43,279 bases of DNA, from contig JAQWHO010000406.1 of the NCBI GenBank assembly GCA_029249355.1, positions 1 through 43,279 on the forward strand, written 5' to 3'. Below, piece by piece: positions 14,337 through 23,782 of this stretch; within the stretch, counting starts at the first letter, position 1, and each line of letters begins with the position of its first letter. The position numbers were made by a program, and so were the translations under genes. This stretch comes from Thalassotalea sp. Lineage in GTDB: Bacteria > Pseudomonadota > Gammaproteobacteria > Enterobacterales > Alteromonadaceae. The notes under the pieces were generated by a model, which worked only from the letters and a program-made list of their open reading frames with translations, did not search any database and was not told where the DNA came from.

Positions 14337-17300
14337 TAATGACGAACGTCATCCTGCTGCCTATGTTACAAGGAAAAAAGGCATTTCTGCCATATGGATT
14401 GTACCCATTATTGCTTTGCTCTTTGGCGCTTGGCTAATCGTTAAAGCGGTCTCAGAAAGAGGCTCATTTATTACCGTTCAATTTGATAATGCTAGCGGTA
14501 TCGTCGTGGGTAAAACTGAGGTTCGCTATAAAGGATTACCTACTGGAATAGTGACAGGGCTTGAGGTTTCTGAAGATTTAAAAAGCGTTATCGTAGAAAT
14601 AGAAATGGTGGCAAGTGCTAAAAACATGCTAACAGACAACACTTTATTTTGGGCGGTAACCGCCGATATTTCATTTCAAGGCATATCAGGGTTAGATACA
14701 ATTCTGTCAGGTAATTATATTAATGTTCAGCCTGACTTTGAAGGAAAAGGAAATGCTCGTAAGGAGTTTATTGCGCTGAGCGAACCTCCTATTCTTAGTG
14801 AAACCACCCCTGGCTTACATATTAATTTACAAGCCGACAAACTCGGATCTTTAGGCCGAAATTCACCGGTAAGCTATAAGCAAATAAATGTTGGTCACGT
14901 ATCGGGCTATCATTTTGATAATCAGACCAATAAAGTCAATATCAAAGTATTTATTGAACCTGCATATGCCCATTTAGTGAAAGAAAACTCTCACTTTTGG
15001 AATGCAAGTGGATTCGAAGTGTCGGGATCATTTTCTGCTGGCATGCAAGTAAAAACAGAATCATTGGCGTCGATAGTCTCTGGTGGTATTGCCTTTGCTG
15101 ATGCTAAATTCGAAGCCGTATTACCAACAGCAAAAAATGGTCAGCAGTATCAATTATTTTCAAATTTTCAAACGGCAGAAATGGGCCATGAAATTGAACT
15201 AATCCTTCACTGGAATGCCAATATCGAACCCGGTGCGAGCATTTTATATCAAGGATTAAAACTCGGCTATATCGAGTCATTTACAACAATAGACTCGCAA
15301 ACAAGAAAAATAACAGCGCTAGCAAAAATTAACCCTAGAGCAATCCCATATTTAACCAGCCAAACACAATTTTATGTTGTTTCACCTCAATTAAGTTTAA
15401 GTGGCATTACCCATTTAAACGGTTTAATTAAAGGTGCACACATTAGCTTACGACCGTCATTAAAAGGCCAACCACAGCATCAGTTTACGGTATTAAATAA
15501 TAAGCCTGCATACAGTTACGACGAACCGGGTTTACATCTAGTATTGAAAGCCAGTCATATTGAATCTTTAGCGGTTGGAACGGGTATTTTCTACAAAAAA
15601 CAAAAAGTAGGATCTATTCAAGCCATTACCAATAAAACGGCCAACGAATTTGATGTGCATATTTATATACAAGAACAGTATCAAGAGCTTATCAATAGCG
15701 ACAGTCATTTTTGGCATACCAGCGGCATAAAAGTAAAAGGTGGATTGCAAAGTTTTGAAGTGCAAGCTAACTCGCTACAATCGATTTTAACCGGAGGTAT
15801 TGAATTTGATATTCCTAATAATACTGACAACCCCCAAGTAAATAATGGTGATGAATTTATCTTATTTGATGCCAAGGAATCAGCGTTACAACGAGAGACT
15901 TTTCAATTAAATACTGACTCCGCCAAAGGCTTAACCACTAGTACCCGCATTATGTATCGAGGTGAAGTGGCTGGTTCTATCCATAAAATAAAACGTCACC
16001 AAAACAATGTCACCTTAACGGTAGGTCTTTTACCCGATTTCAACTTTTTATTAAAAGAACACTCTCAATTTTGGCTAGTCAAACCGACTCTTTCCTTTAA
16101 CGGATTAAGTGATACCGATGCTTTATTGGGTGGAACTTATATTGGCGTAAATGCAGGGACGGGCGATGCTAAAAAAGTGTTTGAATTATCCGCTAAACCG
16201 CCAACAAAACATCTTAGTTCAAAAGGTTTACAGCTCAACTTACAAACGAATAATGCTCGTTCGGTTAGCCCTGGCAGCCCTATTAGTTATCAAGGAATTA
16301 ATATTGGCCAAATTGATAATATTTCGCTCGTTAAAGCTACAAGTGGGGTAAAAATAGATATCACAATAGATGATGAGCATAAGCATTTAATTACTCCTTT
16401 CAGCCGATTTTATAACACCGGAGGAATTACCATTTCAGGAAGTCTTAATAACTTTAGTGTAAAAACAGAATCCGCATATACCGTTTTACGAGGCGGAATT
16501 AGTTTATTTAATCCAGAAACTACTCCCTCAGATGAAAAAATAAACGAAGGTGAAAGCTTTACGTTATTTGACCATGCTCAACAGGCAGAAATGGCTGGTA
16601 TTGCGATCAAAATTCATTTTAATGATACGGTTGGACTCACAGAAAACTTAGCTATTCAATACCAAGGTCAATCTATTGGTATTGTTACTCGAGTTGCACT
16701 AGACGAAAAGGGCTTTGGAGCGAATGTTTATGCCTTGTTAAATGATCATGGGAAAAAATTTGCAATCCAAGGCACTCAATTTTGGCTGGCAAATGCGTCA
16801 ATTGGTTTGACCGGAGAAAATAATGTTAGCGCTATTTTAGAAGGCAGTTTTATTGGGGTAATTCCTGGTAATGGCGATCAACAACTCGCTTTTAAAGCAA
16901 AAGATATCACTCCCGTTTTAACAAAATTACCTTACGGTTTAAATATCAAACTAACCGCAGATACTTTGGGTTCAATTCGTCTTGGCAATCCCGTACTATA
17001 TCGTCAAGTAAAAGTAGGTAAAGTGATTGGTGTTGGTTTATCTTCAACCGCAAATAAGGTTAATATTTATATCAACATTGCCAAGCCTTACGACACGCTT
17101 GTTAATACTCAAAGCAAATTTTGGAATACCAGTGGCTTCAAAATTGATGCAGGGCTATTTTCAGGCGTAAGTATCAATTCTGAATCAATTGAAAGCTTAC
17201 TTTCAGGCGGTATTGCTTTTGCGACCCCTGAAGTAAAGAATAAATCAGAATCTCTCATTATTGACCAACATCACGAATTTCAATTGCATGATGATTCGCA

Positions 17301-17346
17301 AGAAAATTGGCTCAAGTGGGCGCCTAAAATATTAATAAATCACTAA
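14326..17346 (+). CDS. Eight-domain MCE protein (LetB/YebT/PqiB family)
   Basis: The 1006-residue product has one N-terminal membrane helix (about 21-41) and a long periplasmic part made of repeated MCE domains. By their start motifs I count eight, beginning near residues 48, 164, 289, 402, 523, 633, 758 and 871. E. coli LetB has seven in about 880 residues and PqiB three. Even-numbered domains share a GLxxxLxA start and a later FWNxSG/SGGIxF motif. LetB rings stack into a tunnel across the periplasm for lipid traffic, so an extra ring would lengthen it. It overlaps the LetA-like gene by 11 bases. Function is inferred from family and operon. Confidence 0.92.
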   Translation: MIDNNDERHPAAYVTRKKGISAIWIVPIIALLFGAWLIVKAVSERGSFITVQFDNASGIVVGKTEVRYKGLPTGIVTGLEVSEDLKSVIVEIEMVASAKNMLTDNTLFWAVTADISFQGISGLDTILSGNYINVQPDFEGKGNARKEFIALSEPPILSETTPGLHINLQADKLGSLGRNSPVSYKQINVGHVSGYHFDNQTNKVNIKVFIEPAYAHLVKENSHFWNASGFEVSGSFSAGMQVKTESLASIVSGGIAFADAKFEAVLPTAKNGQQYQLFSNFQTAEMGHEIELILHWNANIEPGASILYQGLKLGYIESFTTIDSQTRKITALAKINPRAIPYLTSQTQFYVVSPQLSLSGITHLNGLIKGAHISLRPSLKGQPQHQFTVLNNKPAYSYDEPGLHLVLKASHIESLAVGTGIFYKKQKVGSIQAITNKTANEFDVHIYIQEQYQELINSDSHFWHTSGIKVKGGLQSFEVQANSLQSILTGGIEFDIPNNTDNPQVNNGDEFILFDAKESALQRETFQLNTDSAKGLTTSTRIMYRGEVAGSIHKIKRHQNNVTLTVGLLPDFNFLLKEHSQFWLVKPTLSFNGLSDTDALLGGTYIGVNAGTGDAKKVFELSAKPPTKHLSSKGLQLNLQTNNARSVSPGSPISYQGINIGQIDNISLVKATSGVKIDITIDDEHKHLITPFSRFYNTGGITISGSLNNFSVKTESAYTVLRGGISLFNPETTPSDEKINEGESFTLFDHAQQAEMAGIAIKIHFNDTVGLTENLAIQYQGQSIGIVTRVALDEKGFGANVYALLNDHGKKFAIQGTQFWLANASIGLTGENNVSAILEGSFIGVIPGNGDQQLAFKAKDITPVLTKLPYGLNIKLTADTLGSIRLGNPVLYRQVKVGKVIGVGLSSTANKVNIYINIAKPYDTLVNTQSKFWNTSGFKIDAGLFSGVSINSESIESLLSGGIAFATPEVKNKSESLIIDQHHEFQLHDDSQENWLKWAPKILINH

Positions 17347-17388
17347 ATTAATATTAAATAAATTCAAATAATAATAAAAAGAGTTCGC

Positions 17389-18891
17389 ATGGAATCGATA
17401 AGCGTTACATCCGCAGACAATAAATTATCAAAGACTTTAAACCCAATTGATAATAGAAGCCGTATTCAAGTAATGGATCTGCTGAGGGGCTTTGCCCTGA
17501 TTGGCATTTTATTTATGAATATTGAGTGGTTTAATCGGCCAATAAGTGACTTATTAAGTTTTGATTTTCAATTAACCGGTTTAGATTGGGCTGCAAGCTG
17601 GCTTGTTAAAGTATTTGTTGAAGGCAAGTTTTATAAAATATTTTCGTTACTGTTCGGTATGGGATTTGCCGTTATGCTGTTAAAAGCACAGGCGGCTGAT
17701 AAACCTTTCGGTGCTTGGTTTAGCAGACGAATGTTAGCTTTATTTATTTTCGGTATGCTTCATCTTATTTTTTTATGGAATGGTGACATTCTTCATGATT
17801 ACGCCGTTGCTGGCATGCTCCTTTTAGGCTTTGTATTTTTACTACGCACCGACCGATTCGCTAAACATAATAACCCCACGACCTTTTTAAAATTTGCATT
17901 ATGGGTAATGGCAGTGCCATTATTTCTATCAATTGCAGCATCACTTTTTTTTGGTATCACTCGACCCCATCAAATAATGAACCAAGACTGGCAACAACAA
18001 GTCACCATTATTGAGCAATCAGACATACAAGTTGCAGATTTAACAGCTCAAGCCGAAAAATTAGCGTTATCAGCTGACTCTTCGAATAGCACTGAAAATT
18101 CAGATGAAACATCAACTAATGAAGAAGACGAAGAAATTGATATCGAGAGCTTATCACCTGAAGAACGAATGGCTTATGACATTGAAGAACGGGTCACCTA
18201 TAAGTTAGAGATGAAACAAAAGCATGATGAAGAAACCGCCGCTTTTACCCAAAAAAGTTATGCCGTAGCCACTAAGTTCCGTGCTCAACAATCACTTATG
18301 TTCTTAAAATTCACTCCAGTTATGGCGATATTTATATGTTTACCTTTATTTATGATCGGTTATTGGTTGGTTGCAAGCGAACGCATTACCAAACCGCAAT
18401 CACATAAAAATTTCTTTAATGTATTATGTTGGGGAGGCTTACTTATTGGCTTAATGCTCAATATCTCTGGCACTTATTTAGTGCTTCATCCTGCGGCTAA
18501 AGGGGCTACAGAATTAGAAGTGATGGGCGAAAGTTTACAATATTATGGGCAACTAGTTTTAGCCTTTGGCTACATTGGCTTATTTGTAAAACTATCGCAA
18601 AAAGCCAATTTTCTAAAATGGTTCTCTTGGCTTGCTCCACTTGGAAAAATGGCATTAACTAACTATATAGGCCACTCAATAATACTCACCAGCATTTTTT
18701 ATGGCTATGCAGGTGGCATGTTCGGACAGATAGCCAGAGCAGAACAAATGTTAATTGTGGTCGCTATTATTTTATTCCAAGTCATTTTAAGTAAATTATG
18801 GCTAACTTATTATAAGTTTGGCCCGTTTGAATGGTTATGGCGTTCATTAACGTATTTAACCTGGCAACCATTACGCAATTCAAAGCAATAA
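17389..18891 (+). CDS. DUF418 family membrane protein (YeiB-like)
   Basis: The 500-residue inner-membrane product begins with the family hallmark RIQVMDLLRGFALIGILFMNIEWF (about 25-48) and ends with a DUF418 C-terminal domain (about 350-490; LAPLGKMALTNYIGHSII, then GPFEWLWRSLTY). The biochemical role of the family is unknown; some members look like acyltransferase or transporter relatives. It has a long acidic, charged insertion in the middle (about residues 218-300, with Ser, Glu and Asp runs), which I read as a cytoplasmic or periplasmic loop. An AAGAG ribosome site precedes the ATG, 42 bases after the MCE gene. Cotranscription with the LetAB-like operon is possible. Confidence 0.88.
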   Translation: MESISVTSADNKLSKTLNPIDNRSRIQVMDLLRGFALIGILFMNIEWFNRPISDLLSFDFQLTGLDWAASWLVKVFVEGKFYKIFSLLFGMGFAVMLLKAQAADKPFGAWFSRRMLALFIFGMLHLIFLWNGDILHDYAVAGMLLLGFVFLLRTDRFAKHNNPTTFLKFALWVMAVPLFLSIAASLFFGITRPHQIMNQDWQQQVTIIEQSDIQVADLTAQAEKLALSADSSNSTENSDETSTNEEDEEIDIESLSPEERMAYDIEERVTYKLEMKQKHDEETAAFTQKSYAVATKFRAQQSLMFLKFTPVMAIFICLPLFMIGYWLVASERITKPQSHKNFFNVLCWGGLLIGLMLNISGTYLVLHPAAKGATELEVMGESLQYYGQLVLAFGYIGLFVKLSQKANFLKWFSWLAPLGKMALTNYIGHSIILTSIFYGYAGGMFGQIARAEQMLIVVAIILFQVILSKLWLTYYKFGPFEWLWRSLTYLTWQPLRNSKQ

Positions 18892-18905
18892 TTAAAACTA
18901 TTACC

Positions 18906-18936
18906 TATCCTCGCTTTAGAATACTAAGCGAGGATA
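18906..18936. terminator. Perfect 11-bp hairpin after the DUF418 gene
   Basis: TATCCTCGCTT (18906-18916) and AAGCGAGGATA (18926-18936) form a strong stem 14 bases after the stop. No T-run follows on the plus strand, so it may stabilise an mRNA end or be only part of a terminator. Confidence 0.45.
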
Positions 18937-19061
18937 TATCAACTAACAAAATCAGTATGACTAAATTTTCACATCAAATTTTGCTAGTTAATTTTAGCTA
19001 TGTAACAATACAAACACATAAGATATATTGTATAAAATAATTTTCTATCATGAGAATAATA

Positions 19062-20753
19062 ATGAAAAATATCGCGATTATTACCGCTAAAGTCGGTTTG
19101 TTTACATTACTTTCCTTGTCAGGTCCTTTATCTATTGCGGCTGAATTATTTAATTCAAAAAGTTCAGTAAGTCGCCAAGACATATTAAGAGGCTCAATTA
19201 CCCCTGAACGCGCATGGTGGGACTTAGGCCATTATCATTTAGACATTAAAGTCGACCCGAAACAAAGAACAATTTCAGGCAAAAACACCATGAAATACCG
19301 TGTGCTTGCAGAAAAGAATCGCTTACAAATTGAATTACAAGCGCCGATGAAATTAGACAAAGTGCTGCAATCAGGTAAAGAGTTATTGGTCGAGAAAGAT
19401 GGCTATAGCTACTTTATTTCACTACAAGAGCAACACGATATTGGTTCTGAACATGAATTAGTCATGTACTTTTCAGGTACGCCACAAGTTGCTATTCGTG
19501 CTCCTTGGGATGGCGGTATTACTTGGACCAAAGACGAAAATGGACTCGACTTTATCGCCTCAAGTAATCAAGGTGTCGGTGCGAGTATTTGGTGGCCAAA
19601 TAAAGACCATGCTTATGACGAACCAGATAATGGTGCTTTGATCAGTGTTGAAGTCCCAGAACATTTGGTTGATGTTTCTAATGGCCGTTTAATAAAAACC
19701 GATCATAATAAAAAAGCAAAAACTAAAACCTACCACTGGCAAGTAGTTAACCCTATCAATAACTACGGCATCAATATTAATATTGGCGACTATGTACATT
19801 TTGGCGAAAAATACCAAGGTGAAAAAGGCCAGCTTGATATGGATTATTGGGTGTTGCGCAATAATTTAGCTAAAGCAAAAACGCAATTTAAAGATGCAAA
19901 ACGTACCATTGAAGCACTAGAGCATTGGTTTGGCCCTTACCCATTTTACGAAGATAGCTTTAAGCTAGTTGAAGCGCCTTATTTAGGCATGGAGCACCAA
20001 AGTTCCGTCACTTATGGCAATGGTTATCAAAATGGTTATTTAGGTAATGATCGCAGCAGTACTGGTGCAGGTATGTTATTTGATTTTATTATTGTTCACG
20101 AGTCTGGTCACGAATGGTTCGCCAATAATATTACCCATAATGATGTTGCCGATTTATGGATTCACGAAAGCTTCACCAATTATTCTGAAAGTTTATTTTT
20201 AGAATATCATTTTGGCAAAGAAACTGCGTATAAATACACTCGTGGCCAACGTCTGAATATAGCGAACCACGCACCGATTATTGGTGAGTATAATATTCAT
20301 AGTGAAGGTTCAAGTGACATGTATGACAAAGGTGGCAACATGTTACACACTATTCGTCAGATAGTTGATAATGACGATACATGGCGCGATATTCTGCGCG
20401 GATTAAATAAAGATTTTTACCATAAAATTGTTACCACGAATGATATTGAACAATATATTAGCGATAAGTCAGCAAAAGATTTCTCAAAAGTTTTCGACCA
20501 ATATTTACGTGATATCCGTATTCCAACGTTTGAGTATTTTATAAAAGATAAAACCATGAAAATACGCTGGGGTAATGTAATTAAAGACTTTGATATGCCA
20601 CTTAAAGTATATATAAATGGCGAAGAAAAATGGTTAAACCCCACAACTCGTTGGACGACTGTCGAATTAAAAAATGATAATCCACAATTAGTGGTTGAAC
20701 CAAACTTTTACATAAGCAGTCAAAATGTTTTAGGTAGCATCAAAAATAAATAG
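19062..20753 (+). CDS. M1 family zinc metallopeptidase
   Basis: This gluzincin aminopeptidase has the zinc site HESGH plus a third ligand Glu 19 residues later (in WIHESFTNYSE). The substrate-binding region EAPYLGMEHQSSVTYG replaces the GxMEN motif, with M-E-H in place of M-E-N. A signal peptide (about 1-27) points to the periplasm or outside. Length is about 563 residues, short because the family's long C-terminal helical domain is missing. The ATG at 19062 is preferred over one at 19050 because a GAG site lies at the right distance and the signal peptide then starts MKNIAI. It opens a peptidase-rich stretch. Confidence 0.9.
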   Translation: MKNIAIITAKVGLFTLLSLSGPLSIAAELFNSKSSVSRQDILRGSITPERAWWDLGHYHLDIKVDPKQRTISGKNTMKYRVLAEKNRLQIELQAPMKLDKVLQSGKELLVEKDGYSYFISLQEQHDIGSEHELVMYFSGTPQVAIRAPWDGGITWTKDENGLDFIASSNQGVGASIWWPNKDHAYDEPDNGALISVEVPEHLVDVSNGRLIKTDHNKKAKTKTYHWQVVNPINNYGININIGDYVHFGEKYQGEKGQLDMDYWVLRNNLAKAKTQFKDAKRTIEALEHWFGPYPFYEDSFKLVEAPYLGMEHQSSVTYGNGYQNGYLGNDRSSTGAGMLFDFIIVHESGHEWFANNITHNDVADLWIHESFTNYSESLFLEYHFGKETAYKYTRGQRLNIANHAPIIGEYNIHSEGSSDMYDKGGNMLHTIRQIVDNDDTWRDILRGLNKDFYHKIVTTNDIEQYISDKSAKDFSKVFDQYLRDIRIPTFEYFIKDKTMKIRWGNVIKDFDMPLKVYINGEEKWLNPTTRWTTVELKNDNPQLVVEPNFYISSQNVLGSIKNK

Positions 20754-20770
20754 CATGAGATAATATGTCT

Positions 20771-20807
20771 AAAGAGAATCATAACTAAATAACAACTGGT
20801 TCTCTTT
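20771..20807 (+). terminator. Weak terminator after the M1 gene
   Basis: AAAGAGAA (20771-20778) pairs with TTCTCTTT (20800-20807) across a 21-base loop, with a few T in the right arm. It is plausible but weak. Confidence 0.35.
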
Positions 20808-20909
20808 ATATATTAGTTACAATTATAAGTCGCTAATTTTCTTTGGTTTATTTAAATAACAATCAACAACCCTACTCTTAAAGTTAATAATTAATGACAA
20901 CATATAATC

Positions 20910-21497
20910 ATGATAAGCATAATTCCCTCAAGCACTTTTAAAACGGTACCCTGGAAAAATGGTAAAGGAGAAACCACTGAACTTGCGATTAATTCAACAG
21001 GCACATTAGATAATTTTCAATGGCGTTTGAGTATTGCCAGCGTCACAGAAAATGGCATTTTTTCTGACTTTTCTGGATACAAAAGAAATTTAATATTGAT
21101 TAAAGGGCACAGTATTCAACTCACTCATGACGAAAATATAGTAGATAAACTCAGCAATATTTTAGACTTCGCAACATTCGATGGTGGTAGTGAAACCTTT
21201 GGAGCATTATCTAAAGGTGCGATTAAAGACTTTAATATCATCACTTCAAAAACATCGTGCGAAACAAAAGTACATACCTTTGTTAATCAAACAAACCAAT
21301 CAATTAATTTTAACGGGCTTGTCTTTGCCTTTAGCCTATCTGACATTATCGAATTACAAGATCACCAAAGTGTTCATCATATGATCAGCCAAGGCGACTT
21401 ATTACAACTGACAAATCCAAAACATATTGAATTATCAGGTAAAGATTTAATTCTTGTTTATATAAAAGAAACTAACGAACACCCAACGCAAAATTAA
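20910..21497 (+). CDS. HutD/Ves family protein
   Basis: The 195-residue product is a bicupin of the HutD family. Marks are VPWKNGKGETTELAI (about 13-27), FQWRLSIASVTENGIFSDFSGYKRNL and GDLLQL near the end. Relatives occur with histidine utilisation genes or as E. coli Ves, reported to respond to cold or stress; the true role is not settled. No hut genes are in this window, so its neighbours (two exported peptidases) give no clear function. It has no signal peptide. Confidence 0.88.
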   Translation: MISIIPSSTFKTVPWKNGKGETTELAINSTGTLDNFQWRLSIASVTENGIFSDFSGYKRNLILIKGHSIQLTHDENIVDKLSNILDFATFDGGSETFGALSKGAIKDFNIITSKTSCETKVHTFVNQTNQSINFNGLVFAFSLSDIIELQDHQSVHHMISQGDLLQLTNPKHIELSGKDLILVYIKETNEHPTQN

Positions 21498-21594
21498 CGG
21501 TGTTCAACTGAAATTCTCTGACAGCTATTTGTTTATACTCTATGCTTGGTTATATCAAAAAATAAGAAAATAACGTTACTATTAAGGGTATAAA

Positions 21595-23106
21595 ATGATC
21601 ATTAAAAAACTCATTCATTTCACTTTCCTCTTAACCTGTATTACCTCGTTCGCTTATGCAGATAATGCACGTAAATTAGAAATAGACTCAAAAAATCTAA
21701 CTAAACATACTACAAAAATTAACGGTCAAAAAATTAGTTATACCGCGACAACAGGCACTCAACCCGTGTGGGATGAAGAGGGCAACCCAACAGCCAGCTT
21801 GTTTTATACCTACTATCAACGCAGTGATGTAAAAGATGACAGTACGCGCCCGTTACTTATTTCATTTAATGGTGGGCCAGGTTCAGCTTCTGTTTGGATG
21901 CATGTTGCTTATACCGGACCAAGAATACTGAATGTTGATGATGAGGGTTACCCTTTACAGCCTTATGGTGTAAAAACGAACCCTTATTCAGTATTGGATG
22001 TTGCTGATATTGTCTTTGTTAACCCCGTAAATACAGGCTATTCAAGAGTACTTGCCGATAAAGACGGAAAAATGCCATCAAAAGATCAACAAAAGAAACT
22101 GTTTTTTGGTGTTAACGCTGACGTAAAATATTTAGCCGATTGGATCACAACATTTGTTTCTCGTAATGATCGCTGGCGTTCTCCTAAGTATTTAATTGGT
22201 GAAAGTTACGGTACTACTCGTGTTTCGGGTTTAGCGTTAGAATTACAATCACGTCAATGGATGTATGTGAATGGTGTAATATTAGTGTCACCTACAGATA
22301 TTGGCATTAAGCGCGAAGGCCCTGTAAAAGCAGCAAATCGCTTACCATATTTCGCCGCAGCGGCTTGGTATCATAAAGCATTAGAAAGTAGCCTACAGAA
22401 TAAACCTTTATTAACACTTCTTGATGAAGTTGAAGTATTTACCATTAATAAATATTTGCCTGCGTTAGCAAAAGGCGCATTTATTAGTGATGATGAAAAA
22501 CAAACTATCGCACAACAAGTTGCTCACTATTCTGGTTTATCAAAAAAAGAAGTTTTACGTAGCAACTTAGATATTAATAATTCTTACTTTTGGAAAGAAT
22601 TATTACGAGATAGAGAGCAAACAATCGGTCGTTTAGATTCTCGATATTTAGGGATAGATGAGAAAGCAACGGGCTCTCGACCTGACTACAATGCGGAATT
22701 AACCTCTTGGTTACACAGCTTTACGCCAGCAATTAATTACTATTTACGCGAAGAGTTAGACTATAAAACTGACATAAAATATAACATGTTTGGTAATGTT
22801 CACCCTTGGGATCGTTCAAATAATAAAACGGGCGAAAACCTTCGTTTAGCGATGGCTTCAAATCCCTACTTAAACGTAATGATTCAGTCGGGTTATTTTG
22901 ATGGCGCAACAAATTATTTTGATGCTAAATACACAATGTGGCAATTAGATCCGAGTGGCAAAATGAAAGACCGTTTATCATTTAAAGGCTATGAAAGTGG
23001 TCATATGATGTATCTTCGCCATGAAGATTTAAAATTATCAAATGATGACATTCGTAATTTTATGAAAAAGACGCTACCCAATTCAAAACAAGCGGCTAAA
23101 TATTAA
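21595..23106 (+). CDS. S10 family serine carboxypeptidase
   Basis: The 503-residue exported peptidase has a signal peptide (about 1-22). The carboxypeptidase Y-like fold is marked by FNGGPGSASVW (oxyanion hole, about 91-101), the nucleophile Ser204 in GESYGTTR, probable Asp436 (SGYFDGATNYFDA) and His470 (YESGHMMY). It should remove C-terminal residues from peptides outside the cytoplasm. An AAGGG ribosome site precedes the ATG. It has its own 97-base upstream region and is followed by a very strong terminator. Confidence 0.92.
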   Translation: MIIKKLIHFTFLLTCITSFAYADNARKLEIDSKNLTKHTTKINGQKISYTATTGTQPVWDEEGNPTASLFYTYYQRSDVKDDSTRPLLISFNGGPGSASVWMHVAYTGPRILNVDDEGYPLQPYGVKTNPYSVLDVADIVFVNPVNTGYSRVLADKDGKMPSKDQQKKLFFGVNADVKYLADWITTFVSRNDRWRSPKYLIGESYGTTRVSGLALELQSRQWMYVNGVILVSPTDIGIKREGPVKAANRLPYFAAAAWYHKALESSLQNKPLLTLLDEVEVFTINKYLPALAKGAFISDDEKQTIAQQVAHYSGLSKKEVLRSNLDINNSYFWKELLRDREQTIGRLDSRYLGIDEKATGSRPDYNAELTSWLHSFTPAINYYLREELDYKTDIKYNMFGNVHPWDRSNNKTGENLRLAMASNPYLNVMIQSGYFDGATNYFDAKYTMWQLDPSGKMKDRLSFKGYESGHMMYLRHEDLKLSNDDIRNFMKKTLPNSKQAAKY

Positions 23107-23145
23107 TAGTGTAACTCTATTTCAAGTCGATACAGCTCAAAACTA

Positions 23146-23176
23146 AAAAGGGTAGCCATAGCGGCTACCCTTTTTT
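23146..23176 (+). terminator. Strong intrinsic terminator after the S10 gene
   Basis: AAAAGGGTAGCC (23146-23157), loop ATAGC, GGCTACCCTTTT (23163-23174), then more T. The A-run on the other side would also allow use from the minus strand, for the M16 genes. Confidence 0.9.
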
Positions 23177-23198
23177 ACACATGATATTTATGTGCTCA

Positions 23199-23754
23199 TC
23201 ATTTAATCATCTTAATTGAATGATGATTAATTTCATAATCAATCACTTCATAACCTAACGCTGCTAATTGCGGCTTTAATATCTTAGCATCACCAACCAC
23301 TACCATAAACATTTCCGCTAAACTTAAGTACTTTTTCGCCAGAGCATTAATTTCATTAGACGAGATAGTTTCAACTATTTTTGCACATTTTCACAAAATC
23401 AGCCGTTAAATTATGATCTAAAGTGCGGTTCATCTTTAACGTTTTCAGAGCCTTGAAACATCATATGTGCAAAACCTGATTTTCCTAATTCTTCACTACC
23501 CGAACCGGCGTGTTCAGCCATATCAACATGAACTAGCGGATCCGAATAGTCTTAATGCAAAATAAAGGTTAAGCCATTATCTAAAGTATATTTTTATATG
23601 GAATAACTTTTTTACCTGCTTGTGCTGAAACTTCTTCGATAAAGTTAATGCCTATCGGTAAAATATTTTCCACTGGCGTACTTGCTTGATCACAAGCAGA
23701 TAAACTGGCAATGACTAACCCAACGCTCCATTTTTTAAACTTACTTCTCCTCAG
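23199..23754 (-). pseudogene. Remnant of an M16 zinc metallopeptidase lipoprotein
   Basis: The minus strand codes, in broken frames, for the two ends of an M16 peptidase. The N-terminal piece has a lipoprotein-like start (KKWSVGLVIASLSACDQAS), then after a frameshift YTLDNGLTFILH, a TAA, DYSDPLVHVDMAEHAGSGSE and ELGKSGFAHMMFQGSEN. The C-terminal piece has ISSNEINALAKKYL, MFMVVVGDAKILKPQLAALGYEV and a TGA. Intact relatives read GFAHFFEHMMFQGSEN, so 12 bases coding for part of the HxxEH zinc motif are gone. Several hundred central codons are also deleted (family about 900 residues). The start codon appears to be CTG. This is a clear dead gene next to two intact M16 genes. Confidence 0.88.
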
Positions 23755-23782
23755 TATTCTTAATTAATTAGAGTTATTTAAG

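Noticed and set aside
21472-21505. GAACACC/GGTGTTC hairpin across the HutD-like stop codon
   Set aside because: Seven base pairs without a T-run and overlapping the coding end, so terminator function is not supported.
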